64,000 nucleotides of DNA from Thauera sedimentorum. GTDB lineage: Bacteria; Pseudomonadota; Gammaproteobacteria; Burkholderiales; Rhodocyclaceae. The position numbers and the translations under genes were made by a program. Shown here in pieces: positions 46,973 to 56,558 of this stretch; positions within the stretch are counted from its first letter, which is position 1, and the number at the start of each line of letters is the position of its first letter. The notes under the pieces are model-generated. The model was not told the origin of the DNA, did no database searches, and saw nothing but the letters and a program-made list of their open reading frames with translations. The stretch lies in the NCBI RefSeq assembly GCF_014489115.1, contig NZ_JACTAH010000002.1, positions 372,001 through 436,000 on the forward strand, in the 5' to 3' direction.

Positions 46973-48493
46973 ATGAACATCGCCAACTGGCTGCACGCCG
47001 CAGCCCGTGTGCATCCGCACGCCCCTGCCCTGTTCAGCGGCGACACGCTGCGCGCCGACTACGCCACCTTCGCGCTGCGCGCCAGCTCCCTGGCGCGCGT
47101 CCTGGCGGACGAGCATGGCATCGCCGCGGGTGACCGCGTCGCCGTGTTCGCGCGCAACTGCGTCGAATACCTGGAAGTGCTCTATGCGGTGTGGTGGGCC
47201 GGCGCCGTCGTGGTGCCGGTCAATCACAAGCTGCATCCGGCAGAAGCCGCGTGGATCATCGAGCACGCCGAAGCCTCCGTGGTGTTCACCGACGCGGGCG
47301 CCACCTTCGGCCCCGGCCAGCTCCCCGCGGGCTGCGCGGAACGCGCCATCGAGGGCGAGGCCTATCGTCTGGCCGCCAACAGCCACGGCACGCTCGTCCC
47401 GCCGCACGAGGCCGCCCCCGACGACCTCGCCTGGCTGTTCTACACCTCCGGCACCACCGGGCGCCCCAAGGGTGTGATGCTCTCGCACGCCAACCTGGTG
47501 GCGATGAGCACCAGCTACCCGATCGACGTCGACCCGGTCTCGCCGGCCGACGCGGCGCTCTACGCCGCCCCGATGTCGCACGGCGCGGGCCTGTACAACT
47601 TCATCCACGTGCGTCACGCGGCACGCCACGTGGTGCCGGAATCGCGCGGCTTCGTCGCGGCGGAGATCTTCGCGCTGGCGCGCACGCTGCGCCAGGTGTC
47701 GATGTTCGCCGCGCCCACCATGATCAAACGCATGGTCGACGAGGCGCGCCGCAGCGGCAGCACCGGCGACGGCATCAAGTCGGTGATCTACGGCGGAGGG
47801 CCGATGTACGTGGCCGACATCAAGGAGGCGCTGGCCGTTCTCGGGCCGCGCTTCATCCAGATCTACGGCCAGGGCGAGAGCCCGATGACGATCACCGCGC
47901 TGGGCCGCAGCCTGGTGGCCGGCCCCGACCATGCGGAGCGCGACCGCATCCTGGCCTCTGTGGGCACGGCGCAGTCCTGCGTGGACGTGAAGGTGGTCGA
48001 TGAGCACATGAACGCGCTGCCGCCGGGCGTGCCGGGCGAAGTGGCCGTGCGCGGGGCGACGGTGATGCGCGGCTACTGGCGCAACGAGGAAGCCACCCGC
48101 CAGAGCATCGTCGACGGCTGGCTGCGCACCGGCGACGTCGGCTACCTGAGCGAAGACGGCTTCCTCACGCTGACCGACCGCAGCAAGGACGTGATCATTT
48201 CCGGCGGCACCAACATCTACCCGCGCGAGGTCGAGGAAGTCCTCACCCGGCACGAGGCGGTCGCCGAGGTCTCGGTGGTCGGCGAACGCGACGCGGAATG
48301 GGGCGAGATCGTCGTCGCCTTCGTGGTGCCCCTGGCCGGCGCGACGCTCGACGACGCGACGCTGGAGCACTGGTGCCGTCAGCACATCGCCTCGTTCAAG
48401 AAGCCCAAGCGCTATGTGTTCTGCAGCGAACTGCCGAAGAACAGCTACGGCAAGGTACTGAAGACCGAACTACGCAAGCAGTTGCTCGCGTGA
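46973..48493 (+). CDS. AMP-dependent acyl-CoA synthetase/ligase
   Basis: 506 residues of the ANL superfamily, activating a carboxylic acid with ATP and CoA. The P-loop YTSGTTGRPKGVMLSH is near residue 160, YGQGESPM in the middle, and VIISGGTNIYPREVEEVLTRH (in parts) precedes the catalytic Lys in KNSYGKVLK. It lies 12 bases after the thiolase and 45 before the TRAP binding-protein gene. With the transporter it suggests uptake followed by CoA activation. The acid itself cannot be named from the sequence. Confidence 0.9.
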   Translation: MNIANWLHAAARVHPHAPALFSGDTLRADYATFALRASSLARVLADEHGIAAGDRVAVFARNCVEYLEVLYAVWWAGAVVVPVNHKLHPAEAAWIIEHAEASVVFTDAGATFGPGQLPAGCAERAIEGEAYRLAANSHGTLVPPHEAAPDDLAWLFYTSGTTGRPKGVMLSHANLVAMSTSYPIDVDPVSPADAALYAAPMSHGAGLYNFIHVRHAARHVVPESRGFVAAEIFALARTLRQVSMFAAPTMIKRMVDEARRSGSTGDGIKSVIYGGGPMYVADIKEALAVLGPRFIQIYGQGESPMTITALGRSLVAGPDHAERDRILASVGTAQSCVDVKVVDEHMNALPPGVPGEVAVRGATVMRGYWRNEEATRQSIVDGWLRTGDVGYLSEDGFLTLTDRSKDVIISGGTNIYPREVEEVLTRHEAVAEVSVVGERDAEWGEIVVAFVVPLAGATLDDATLEHWCRQHIASFKKPKRYVFCSELPKNSYGKVLKTELRKQLLA

Positions 48494-48538
48494 AACCACA
48501 GGCCGGCGTCCGTCCGGCCGATCAGGAGGAGAGACAGC

Positions 48539-49627
48539 ATGGATAGACGGAGCTTTGTGAAAGGCGGGGCTGCACTGGCCGGCGCCGGACTGCTGGGCGG
48601 CATGAGCCTGCCGGCCTTCGCGCAGAAACGCATCAGCATCAAGTTCGACAGCTACGTGTCGGAGTCGGCCGGCCCCTCGCGGCTGGACCAGTGGTTCCTG
48701 ACCGAACTGGAGAAGCGCACCCAGGGCCAGGTGCGGGTGCGCCGCTACTGGGCGCAATCGCTCAACAAGGTGGGCGAACACCTGTCGGCGGTGCGCGACG
48801 CCACCTCCGAGATGTCGCTGATCGCCCCGGGGTACTACCAGGCCGAACTGCCGGTCACCCGCGGCCTGGAGTGGTATTTCCGCATGAACCGCGCCGACGC
48901 CATGCAGCTGGTGTGCCGCGACGTGTACGAGCAGTTCGAGCCGCTGCGCCGCGAATGGGAAGAGCGCCACCGCGCCAAGGTGATGTACTGGACCAACTGG
49001 TACTACGCCCCGCTGGTCACCCGCGAGCCGATCCGCTCGCTGGAGGACATCAAGGGCAAGCGCATCCGCGGCTACGGCGTGGCCACCGAAGTCATCGAGC
49101 GCCTGGGCGGCACCGCGGTGCCGATGGCAGCGCCGGAAGTGTATGCCGCGCTGGAGCGCGGCGTGCTGGACGGCGTGTATGGCTTTGACTTCATCACCTC
49201 GGTGGCCTACAAGCTGCACGAGATCGCCCCGCACTTCACCGACATCGGCGACGGCCCGCACGCCCCTTCGGCCACCGTCATCAGCATGGACACCTGGAAC
49301 GCCATGCCGGCGCCGGTACAGCAGGCCTGCAACGAGATCGTCGAGGAAATCTACGCCGGCAAGTACGTGGATATCTTCAGCGCGGCGGCGAGCGAGTACG
49401 TGGCCAAGGCCAAGGCCGAGGGCGTGCGCTTCACCTCGCTGCCGGACGCCGAGAAAGCGCGCGCCCGGGCGCTGATCCAGCCTGCCCAGACCGAGGGCTG
49501 GATGGAAAAGGTGGCCAAGCCGGCCGGCATCGACGGCGCCCGCATGCAGGAACTGATCGAAGCCGCCATCCGCAAGTACGACGGGCAGGGCCGCCTGAAG
49601 CGGCCGATCGAGCTCGCCGCGCTCTAA
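48539..49627 (+). CDS. dctP: TRAP transporter substrate-binding protein, DctP family
   Basis: 362 residues with an N-terminal signal peptide MDRRSFVKGGAALAGAG containing the twin-arginine RRSFVKG motif and a cleavage site near PAFA. This suggests Tat export, unusual but known for TRAP binding proteins. The mature part has the DctP fold, with FKVLY-type elements around SLEDIKGKRIRGYG and the domain-hinge region. It binds the ligand in the periplasm and delivers it to DctQM. A perfect hairpin follows its stop codon. Confidence 0.9.
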   Translation: MDRRSFVKGGAALAGAGLLGGMSLPAFAQKRISIKFDSYVSESAGPSRLDQWFLTELEKRTQGQVRVRRYWAQSLNKVGEHLSAVRDATSEMSLIAPGYYQAELPVTRGLEWYFRMNRADAMQLVCRDVYEQFEPLRREWEERHRAKVMYWTNWYYAPLVTREPIRSLEDIKGKRIRGYGVATEVIERLGGTAVPMAAPEVYAALERGVLDGVYGFDFITSVAYKLHEIAPHFTDIGDGPHAPSATVISMDTWNAMPAPVQQACNEIVEEIYAGKYVDIFSAAASEYVAKAKAEGVRFTSLPDAEKARARALIQPAQTEGWMEKVAKPAGIDGARMQELIEAAIRKYDGQGRLKRPIELAAL

Positions 49628-49692
49628 GCCCCCGACACGGCCAGGCCGCCCCATTCGGCGCGCGCCGGCCGTATCCGTCCCTCCAGAATGCC

Positions 49693-49723
49693 GCCGGCAG
49701 CCGGACTCGTTCCGGCTGCCGGC
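49693..49723 (+). other. Perfect 13-bp hairpin between dctP and dctQ
   Basis: GCCGGCAGCCGGA and TCCGGCTGCCGGC form a perfect 13-bp stem with a CTCGT loop. It is 65 bases after the dctP stop and 28 before the dctQ ATG, with no T-tract, so it is not a classical terminator. Such hairpins behind binding-protein genes usually protect the 3' end, giving more DctP than DctQM. Confidence 0.75.
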
Positions 49724-49751
49724 CGTTCCCCGCGCTTCCGAGGCTGCCACC

Positions 49752-50297
49752 ATGCACTACCTACGCGCCGCCCTGCAGGCAGCGTCCGACCTCCTCGGCC
49801 GGATCGCACTTGTCTGCATGGCCTTCCTGATGCTGGCCACCACCGTGGACGTCAGCGTCCGCGCCATCACCGGCAAGCCGATCTCGGGCATTTTCGAGCT
49901 CTCCGAGCTCGCCATGGCCCTGATCGTCTTTCTCGGCCTGGGCTGGACTCAGCTCGACGACGCCCACATCCGCGTCACCGCGCTGAGCCAGCTCGCCCCG
50001 CCGCGCGTGCGCCGCCTCATGGACGCCCTGTCGTGGAGCGCCGCCGCCGCCGCGCTCTTCCTGCTCGCCCTGCCGGCCAGCGAGGACGCCGCGCGCGCCT
50101 TCGCCATCCGCGAGTTCCGCTGGGGCTACATCGAGTTCCCCATCTGGTGGGCCAAGATCGCGCTCGCCGCCGGCCTGTGGTTCGGCACCGTGCAAATGGC
50201 CTTCGCCGCCATCTCCGCCCTGGTCGGACAGCCCTCCGCAGTACCGTCCACCGATACCCCCGCCGGCATGACCCCGGAGTTCCGCAACCATGGATGA
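49752..50297 (+). CDS. dctQ: TRAP transporter small membrane subunit, DctQ family
   Basis: 181 residues with four predicted membrane helices, the first near 15-38. The segment MLATTVDVSVRAITGKPISG (in parts) is typical of DctQ. It joins DctM in the inner membrane. The start overlaps nothing upstream but the gene overlaps dctM by 8 bases. The C-terminus is Pro-rich and likely cytoplasmic. Confidence 0.88.
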   Translation: MHYLRAALQAASDLLGRIALVCMAFLMLATTVDVSVRAITGKPISGIFELSELAMALIVFLGLGWTQLDDAHIRVTALSQLAPPRVRRLMDALSWSAAAAALFLLALPASEDAARAFAIREFRWGYIEFPIWWAKIALAAGLWFGTVQMAFAAISALVGQPSAVPSTDTPAGMTPEFRNHG

Positions 50298-51606
50298 AAT
50301 CACCGTCACCCTGCTCGCCACCGGGCTGATCTTCGTGCTGCTCGCGCTCGGCGCGCCGGTGTTCGCCGCGCTGGCCCTGGCCGGCGTGTTCGGCATCGCC
50401 ATGGTCGAGGACCTCGGCTTCGTGCTCAACCGCCTCAAGGCCTATTCCTACACCCAGAGCGCGGTGTACCTGCTCACCGTGATCCCGCTGTTCATCCTGA
50501 TGGGCAACCTCGCCCAGGAGGCCGGGGTGGGCCAGCGCCTGTTCAACGTGGCGCGCAAGTGGGTCGGCCACCTGCCCGGCGGCCTGGCCGTGGCCAGCGT
50601 GCTGACCAGCGCGGGTTTCGCGGCCACCTCGGGCTCCAGCGTGGCCACCGCGGCCACCGTGGGCGCGGTGGCCATCCCCGAGATGAAGAAGGCCGGCTAC
50701 GACCGCCGCCTGAGCACCGGCGCGGTCGCCGCCGGCGGCGTGCTGGGCGTGCTGATCCCGCCCAGCGTGCTGCTGATCTTCTACGCGGCGCTGACCGAAG
50801 TGTCGGCCGGCAAGATGCTGATCGCCGGCATCATCCCCGGCGCGCTGTCGACGCTGATCTTCATCGTCGGCATCTTCGCCCTCAGCCTGTACGCCCCGCC
50901 CAGCTCGGCACGCCCCGAACGTTACGGCTGGCGCGAACGCATCGTGTCGCTGAAGGAGGCCTGGCAGGTCAACGTGCTGTTCATCGTGGTGTTGGGCGGC
51001 ATCTACCTCGGCCTGGTGACGCCGACCGAGGCTGGCGCAGTGGGCGCCTTCACCGCCTTCCTGATGCTGATGTTCGCCCGCCGCCGCAGCGGTGGCCTGT
51101 GGGGCGCCATGCAGGGTAGCTTCCGCTCGTCGATCACCACCACGGTGATGATCCTGTTCACCATGCTCGGCGCCGGCATCTTCAGCTACTTTCTCACCCT
51201 GGTGCAGGTGCCGCAGCTGATCGCCGAGTACGTGACCGGCATCGACGCCGCGCCGCTGCTGATCATCGGCCTGCTCCTGCTGCTCTACTTTCCGCTCGGG
51301 ATGTTCCTCGACGCCTTCTCCATGCTGGTCATCACCCTGCCGGTGATGTTCCCCACCGTGCAGGCGCTGGGCTTCGACCCGATCTGGTTCGGCATTCTGG
51401 CGGTGAAGATGTGCGAGATCGGCCTCATCACCCCGCCGGTCGGCCTCAACGTCTATGTGATCGCCGGTATCGACCGCGACACCCCGCTGCTCGACATCTT
51501 CCGCGGCGCGGGCTGGTTCGTGATCATGGAGATCGTCACCACCCTGCTGATCTTCTTCTTCCCGCTGATCGTCACCTGGCTGCCCGACACCATGATGGGC
51601 AGCTGA
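50290..51606 (+). CDS. dctM: TRAP transporter large membrane subunit, DctM family
   Basis: 438 residues with about 12 membrane helices. The N-terminal AAGFGAxx-type loop appears as TSAGFAATSGSSVATAATVG, and the LIPPSVLLIFYAALTEVSAG and ITPPVGLNVYVIAGI segments are the family signatures for the Na+-coupled channel. It is the last gene of the locus; an inverted repeat follows at 51630-51664. Confidence 0.93.
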   Translation: MDEITVTLLATGLIFVLLALGAPVFAALALAGVFGIAMVEDLGFVLNRLKAYSYTQSAVYLLTVIPLFILMGNLAQEAGVGQRLFNVARKWVGHLPGGLAVASVLTSAGFAATSGSSVATAATVGAVAIPEMKKAGYDRRLSTGAVAAGGVLGVLIPPSVLLIFYAALTEVSAGKMLIAGIIPGALSTLIFIVGIFALSLYAPPSSARPERYGWRERIVSLKEAWQVNVLFIVVLGGIYLGLVTPTEAGAVGAFTAFLMLMFARRRSGGLWGAMQGSFRSSITTTVMILFTMLGAGIFSYFLTLVQVPQLIAEYVTGIDAAPLLIIGLLLLLYFPLGMFLDAFSMLVITLPVMFPTVQALGFDPIWFGILAVKMCEIGLITPPVGLNVYVIAGIDRDTPLLDIFRGAGWFVIMEIVTTLLIFFFPLIVTWLPDTMMGS

Positions 51607-51629
51607 GCGCACCGCGGACTTGGCGGCGC

Positions 51630-51664
51630 GGGGCGGGCAGGACGATAATCGTCCGCCCCGCCCC
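51630..51664. other. Inverted repeat after dctM
   Basis: GGGGCGGGCAGGACGAT and ATCGTCCGCCCCGCCCC pair at 15 of 17 positions with one unpaired base between, and the core GGACGATAATCGTCC is a perfect odd palindrome. It could end the TRAP transcript or bind a dimeric regulator; no T-tract is present. Confidence 0.45.
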
Positions 51665-51683
51665 CGCTCGCCGACGCCCGACC

Positions 51684-52088
51684 GTGACATCACCGCCTTC
51701 CAGCCCGCAGTCCCCCGGCACCCGCCTCGACAAGTGGCTGTGGGCCGCACGCTTCTTCAAGCACCGCAGCGGCGCCACCGAGGCCGTTGACGGCGGCAAG
51801 GTGCGGGTGAACGGCCTGGCGGTCAAACCCGCCCGCACGGTGAAACCCGGCGACACGCTGGAAATCACCGTCGGCGAGCAGCAGTTCGTGGTCACCGTGC
51901 GTGCCACCGCCGACAAGCGCGGGCCTGCCAGCGTGGCCCAGACCCTGTACGAAGAGACGGCCGAGAGCCTCGCACGCCGCGAGCAGCAACGCGAACAGCG
52001 CCACGTAGCCCCGCCGCCGGGCGCAGACCTGCACGGCCGCCCCACCAAGCGCGACCGCCGCCGCATCGACCGCTTCCGCGACCTGTAA
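51684..52088 (+). CDS. S4-domain RNA-binding protein (Hsp15-like)
   Basis: 134 residues. An S4 domain spans about 14-75: [15 protein letters not shown], then [21 protein letters not shown] basic C-terminus rich in Arg follows. The layout is that of Hsp15/HslR, which binds ribosomal 50S subunits carrying nascent chains after heat shock. A GTG at 51684 was chosen; the frame is open further upstream within dctM. No good ribosome-binding site was found, so the start is uncertain. Confidence 0.82.
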   Translation: MTSPPSSPQSPGTRLDKWLWAARFFKHRSGATEAVDGGKVRVNGLAVKPARTVKPGDTLEITVGEQQFVVTVRATADKRGPASVAQTLYEETAESLARREQQREQRHVAPPPGADLHGRPTKRDRRRIDRFRDL

Positions 52089-52202
52089 CACGGCTGCGCC
52101 CGCAGCACGCCCCCGGAACATCTGCCGGGCGCTACACTCACATTGATTGGACCCGCGGCGCCCGACGCGCCGCCGCCCTTCCTCGCTGCGGAGGAGGCTT
52201 CA

Positions 52203-53669
52203 ATGCGGACGACAGCCCTGCGGCACCTGCGCCACCTGCTGATAGGCTTCTGCCTGCTGGCAGGCAGCCTGCTGCTGTCCGGCGCCCCGACCCGCGCCCA
52301 GGAGATCGCCCCCGCCACGCCGGCCCAGGCCACCGTGCTCACCCTGCGGGTGGACGGCGTCATCGGCCCGGCCAGCGCCGACTTCATCCAGCGCGGCCTG
52401 CGCCGCGCGGCCGAGCGCAATGCCATGCTGGTGGTGATCGAGCTCGACACCCCGGGCGGGCTGGACACCTCGATGCGCCTGATCATCAAGGACATCCTCG
52501 CCTCGCCGGTGCCGGTAGCCACCTTCGTCATGCCCGACGGCGCGCGCGCCGCCAGCGCCGGCACCTACATCCTCTACGCCAGCCACATCGCCGCGATGGC
52601 GCCGGCCACCAACCTGGGCGCGGCCACCCCGGTGGCGATCGGCATCGGCGGCGCGCAGCCCGGCGGCAAGGACGAGGGCGCCGACAAGGGCGAACCGGCA
52701 AGCGAGGGCGACAAGGATGCCGGCAAGGACGACGCCCGCCCGCGCACCCCCGGCGGCAGCGAGGCGATGAGCGCCAAGGCGGTCAACGATGCCGCCGCCT
52801 ACATCCGCAGCCTGGCGCAACTGCGCGGGCGCAACGCCGACTTCGCCGAGCGCGCGGTACGCGAGGCGATGAGCCTGTCGGCGCAGGAGGCGCTCGAGCA
52901 GGGCGTGATAGACGTGGTCGCAGCCGATCTGTCCGCCCTGCTGCGCCAAATCGACGGCCGCGAGGTGGCCGTAGCCGGCGGCAAGCTCACCCTGGCCACC
53001 GCCGGCGCGGTGGTCGAGCACCAGGAGCCCGATCTGCGCAATCGCATACTCGCCGCGCTGGCCAATCCGCAGGTGGCGCTGATCCTGATGATGATCGGCA
53101 TCTACGGGCTGTTCTTCGAATTCACCAGCCCGGGCTTCGGCGTACCCGGGGTGGCAGGCGCGATCTGCCTGCTGATCGCGCTCTACGCCTTCCAGCTGCT
53201 GCCGGTGAACTGGGCGGGCGTGGCGCTGCTGGCGATCGGCGCCGCGCTGATGCTGGCCGAGGCCTTCGCCCCCAGCTTCGGCGTGCTCGGCGTGGGCGGG
53301 CTGATCGCCTTCGTGGTCGGCGGGTTGTTCCTGATCGACACCGACGTGCCCGGCTTCGGCATTCCCCTGCCCTTCCTCGCCGGCGTGGCGCTGGCCAGCG
53401 CGGCGATCATCTTCGCGGTCGGCGGCTTCGCGGTGAAGAGCCGCCAGCGCCGGGTGGTGAGCGGGCGCGAGGAGATGATAGGCAGCATCGGCCAGGTGAC
53501 CGGGCCGACCGGCGACGGCGCCTACTGGGTGCACACCCATGGCGAGAACTGGCGCGCACGCGCGCCCGGCGAGCTGGCCCCTGGTCGGCGCGTGCGGGTG
53601 ACCGCGATCGAAGGCCTGACGCTGGACGTCGTTCCCGACGACGAACCGGCAAGCGGACAAGGGAGGTAA
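52203..53669 (+). CDS. NfeD family membrane protease (ClpP-class)
   Basis: 488 residues: a signal peptide of about 32, then a ClpP-like domain with catalytic Ser118 (RAASAGTYI) and Lys192 ([11 protein letters not shown]), and four or so membrane helices (about 300-400) before a C-terminal OB-fold (about 420-480). Between the Ser and the Lys lies a low-complexity Gly/Asp/Lys insert (about 150-188). NfeD proteases cleave stomatins, and a slipin gene follows by 5 bases. GGAGGAGG precedes the ATG at 52203. Confidence 0.9.
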   Translation: MRTTALRHLRHLLIGFCLLAGSLLLSGAPTRAQEIAPATPAQATVLTLRVDGVIGPASADFIQRGLRRAAERNAMLVVIELDTPGGLDTSMRLIIKDILASPVPVATFVMPDGARAASAGTYILYASHIAAMAPATNLGAATPVAIGIGGAQPGGKDEGADKGEPASEGDKDAGKDDARPRTPGGSEAMSAKAVNDAAAYIRSLAQLRGRNADFAERAVREAMSLSAQEALEQGVIDVVAADLSALLRQIDGREVAVAGGKLTLATAGAVVEHQEPDLRNRILAALANPQVALILMMIGIYGLFFEFTSPGFGVPGVAGAICLLIALYAFQLLPVNWAGVALLAIGAALMLAEAFAPSFGVLGVGGLIAFVVGGLFLIDTDVPGFGIPLPFLAGVALASAAIIFAVGGFAVKSRQRRVVSGREEMIGSIGQVTGPTGDGAYWVHTHGENWRARAPGELAPGRRVRVTAIEGLTLDVVPDDEPASGQGR

Positions 53670-53674
53670 GCGAC

Positions 53675-54460
53675 ATGTTCGACCTGAATCTGGGCCTCGG
53701 CCCGCTGATCATCCTGTTGGTCGCCCTGGCGATCTCCTCGCTGCGCATCCTGCGCGAATACGAACGTGGCGTGATCTTCATGCTCGGCCGCTTCTGGAAG
53801 GTGAAGGGACCGGGCCTGATCATCGTCATCCCCGGGCTGCAGCAGATGGTGCGGGTGGACCTGCGCGTGGTCACCATGGACGTGCCCAGCCAGGACGTGA
53901 TCTCGCACGACAACGTATCGGTCAAGGTCAATGCGGTGGTGTATTTCCGCGTGGTCGACCCCGAGAAGGCCATCATCCAGGTCGAGGACTACCTGCTGGC
54001 CACCAGCCAGCTCGCCCAGACCACGCTGCGCGCGGTGCTCGGCAAGCACGAACTCGACGAGATGCTCGCCGAGCGCGAGAAGCTCAACGCCGACGTGCAG
54101 CAGATCCTGGATACGCAGACCGACGCCTGGGGCATCAAGGTGGCCAACGTGGAGATCAAGCATGTGGATCTCAACGACAGCATGGTGCGCGCCATCGCCC
54201 GCCAGGCCGAGGCCGAGCGCGAACGGCGGGCCAAGGTGATCCATGCCGAAGGCGAGAAGCAGGCTGCCGAGACCCTGATGGAAGCCGCAGAGATGCTCTC
54301 CCGCCAGCCCGCCGCCATCCAGCTGCGCTATCTGCAGACGCTCACCCAGATTGCCGGCGACAAGGCCTCCACCCTGGTCTTTCCGATCCCGGTAGATCTC
54401 TTCAATGCCGCGACCGGCTTGCACAAGCGCGGCACCCCGCCCGAAACGCCCCGGGACTGA
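53675..54460 (+). CDS. Slipin/stomatin-like SPFH-domain protein
   Basis: 261 residues with one N-terminal hydrophobic segment (about 5-22) and an SPFH/band 7 domain (about 25-200; [23 protein letters not shown] in parts, and [26 protein letters not shown] in parts), then a coiled coil with [19 protein letters not shown] (in parts). Slipins organise membrane microdomains. It lies 5 bases behind nfeD, the conserved protease-stomatin pair. Confidence 0.93.
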   Translation: MFDLNLGLGPLIILLVALAISSLRILREYERGVIFMLGRFWKVKGPGLIIVIPGLQQMVRVDLRVVTMDVPSQDVISHDNVSVKVNAVVYFRVVDPEKAIIQVEDYLLATSQLAQTTLRAVLGKHELDEMLAEREKLNADVQQILDTQTDAWGIKVANVEIKHVDLNDSMVRAIARQAEAERERRAKVIHAEGEKQAAETLMEAAEMLSRQPAAIQLRYLQTLTQIAGDKASTLVFPIPVDLFNAATGLHKRGTPPETPRD

Positions 54461-54472
54461 GTCCGAACGCAC

Positions 54473-56395
54473 GTGAGCAAGCCAGGCCAGCCGGTGCGCA
54501 TCCTTGCCCCCGCCTTACGCGCGCGGCGGGTCGCCCTTGCGGTGGCGGCGGCGGTGCTGCTCGCCGGGCTGGCGACCTGGGACCAGGTGGCGCGGCGCGG
54601 TTCCACCCAGGAGCGCGGGCATTTCGAGCGCGTGGTCGATCAGGCGGTGCTCTCGCTCGAACAGCAGACCGCGCTGTATCGCAACGCCCTGCTCGGTCTG
54701 CGTGCGGCCTTTCGCGCCTCGGACGAGCTCGATGCCGCCGAGTTCGCCCGCTATGTCGACGCCCTGCAGATCGACCGCAACCTGAGCGGCCTGCGCGCCT
54801 TCGCGCTCAACCGCGATCTCGCGCATGCCGAACTGGCCGACTATCTCGAACGCACCCGCCGGCAGCTGCCGCACCTGGACGGTGCCTACCGCAGCTACGC
54901 GGTGCACCCACCCGGTACGCGCGAGCGCTATCACCTGGTCGAACTCATCCGTCCGGCGATCGACAACAACCGCTCGCTCGGCTACGACCTGTGGAGCAAC
55001 GAAACCCGCCGCGACACCATCGCGCGCGCGCGCGTCGCGGGTTTCGCCGCCACACCGCCGATCCGCCTGCGCCAGGCCGCCGATTCCACCGCAGTGCTGA
55101 TGCTCGCGCCGGTCAATGCGCACGGCGCACTGGCCAACGGACCGGAACGCGACACGGTGGCGGCCTCCTTCCTGGTCGGCGACATGGTCGACGCGGCGCT
55201 GTCCGGCGACCTGCGCCGCCAGTTTCAACTGCGCATCATAGACACCGGCCTGGACAGCGACCCGCTGCCGCCGCCCGAGGCGCTGTTCGAGGATGTGCTG
55301 CATGACGAGGACAGGATTCTGGCCGCCGTCGATCCGGCGACACGCGAACTGAATTTCGGCGGGCGGACCTGGCAGCTCGAATTCAGGCCGGTTCACCGGC
55401 CGGCAGCGCTGGGCGAATCGCTGGCGCTGCTCCTGTTGACCGGCAGCCTGAGCCTGCTCAGCGGCGCGGTGACCTATCTCGGCATGCAGCGCCGCCAGCG
55501 CGCCGCCCGCGTGGCCGCACTGGCGCAGCTGGGCAGCGACTGCGTGTTCTCGCTCGACGCGTGCGGCGTGGTGTGCGAAGCGAGTGGCTCGGCGGAGCGC
55601 ATCACCGGCCTGCCTCGTACCGCCTGGCGCGGCCGCACACTGTGCGCGGGCGCCCTGGAGGCCGACCGCGAGCGCGTGGCCGAAGCCGTGGGCCAGGCCC
55701 TGGCGAACGGCGGACCGGTGATGGTGGAGTTCCGCACCAAGGAGGACGGCGCCGGCAGCCGCTGGATCGCCGCCCGCATCGGCAACCACCTGCACGACCA
55801 CCGCATCGGCTGCGTCCTGGTGCAAATCTCGGATATCGACGCGCGCAAGCGGGGCGAAGAGACCATCGCCCGCATGGCCTTCTTCGATCCGCTGACCAAC
55901 CTTCCTAACCGCCGCCTGCTCGACGAACGCGCCCGCCTGACCCTGGGCAATGCGCACCGCCTCGGCGTACAGGCCGCCGTGCTGGTACTGGACCTGGACG
56001 GGTTCAAGGAGGTCAATGACGAAGCCGGGCACGCGGTGGGCGACGAGGTGCTCAAGGCGGTCGCCGCCCGCCTGTCCGCCTCGGTGCGCGAGAACGACAC
56101 CGCGGCCCGTCTGGGGGGCGACGAGTTCGTGGTGCTGCTTGCCGCTTCGCAGCACGGCGAGGTCGAAGCCTGCGCGGCCGCCCAGCGCATCGCCGCGGCG
56201 CTGGCTGCGCCGGTGGAGGCGGCCGGTCGCAGCTGGCGGATCAGTGCCAGCATCGGCATCGCCCTCTACCCGGACAATGGCGCCACCCTCGACGATCTGC
56301 TGCGGGCGGCCGACGAGGCCATGTACCGCATCAAGCACGAGGGCCGCGACGGCTACGCGCTGGCCGGCCAGGGCCCGCGAGCCAGGCCCGGATGA
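54473..56395 (+). CDS. CHASE-PAS-GGDEF membrane diguanylate cyclase
   Basis: 640 residues: a first membrane helix (about 18-38), a periplasmic CHASE domain (about 60-290, with LRGLRAAFRASDEL and LVELIRPAIDNNRSLGYDLW in parts), a second helix near 305-330, a PAS-like region (about 345-460), and a GGDEF domain (about 470-630). LGGDEFVVLL is intact and REND, five residues before it, is the inhibitory I-site. The start is GTG at 54473 with no clear ribosome-binding site. It follows the slipin by 12 bases, but no link is known. It is the second CHASE-type cyclase in the window. Confidence 0.88.
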   Translation: MSKPGQPVRILAPALRARRVALAVAAAVLLAGLATWDQVARRGSTQERGHFERVVDQAVLSLEQQTALYRNALLGLRAAFRASDELDAAEFARYVDALQIDRNLSGLRAFALNRDLAHAELADYLERTRRQLPHLDGAYRSYAVHPPGTRERYHLVELIRPAIDNNRSLGYDLWSNETRRDTIARARVAGFAATPPIRLRQAADSTAVLMLAPVNAHGALANGPERDTVAASFLVGDMVDAALSGDLRRQFQLRIIDTGLDSDPLPPPEALFEDVLHDEDRILAAVDPATRELNFGGRTWQLEFRPVHRPAALGESLALLLLTGSLSLLSGAVTYLGMQRRQRAARVAALAQLGSDCVFSLDACGVVCEASGSAERITGLPRTAWRGRTLCAGALEADRERVAEAVGQALANGGPVMVEFRTKEDGAGSRWIAARIGNHLHDHRIGCVLVQISDIDARKRGEETIARMAFFDPLTNLPNRRLLDERARLTLGNAHRLGVQAAVLVLDLDGFKEVNDEAGHAVGDEVLKAVAARLSASVRENDTAARLGGDEFVVLLAASQHGEVEACAAAQRIAAALAAPVEAAGRSWRISASIGIALYPDNGATLDDLLRAADEAMYRIKHEGRDGYALAGQGPRARPG

Positions 56396-56558
56396 CAGCA
56401 CGGGCGCATTTTCCGCGCGTGCCCGGCACCGCCTTGCGATAGCCTTTCCGTCATAATGGTCTCTTTGCCGGAAACGACCGGCAGATCGGCTTGGCGGGCA
56501 TCATTCCCCGCCGTTCACAAGATCGGGAGCCATTCTTTCGGGAGGCACACAGGCGGGC

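Noticed and set aside
52133..52138. TACACT as a -10 element for nfeD, and the same hexamer at 35712 before aspA.
   Set aside because: The hexamer fits a common -10 form in this group, but no -35 is visible at 16-18 bases in either case, so these are left as notes rather than features.
56431..56457. A promoter candidate upstream of the unassigned gene (CATAAT at 56452).
   Set aside because: No -35 lies at a workable distance, and the element is over 100 bases from the gene's ATG.
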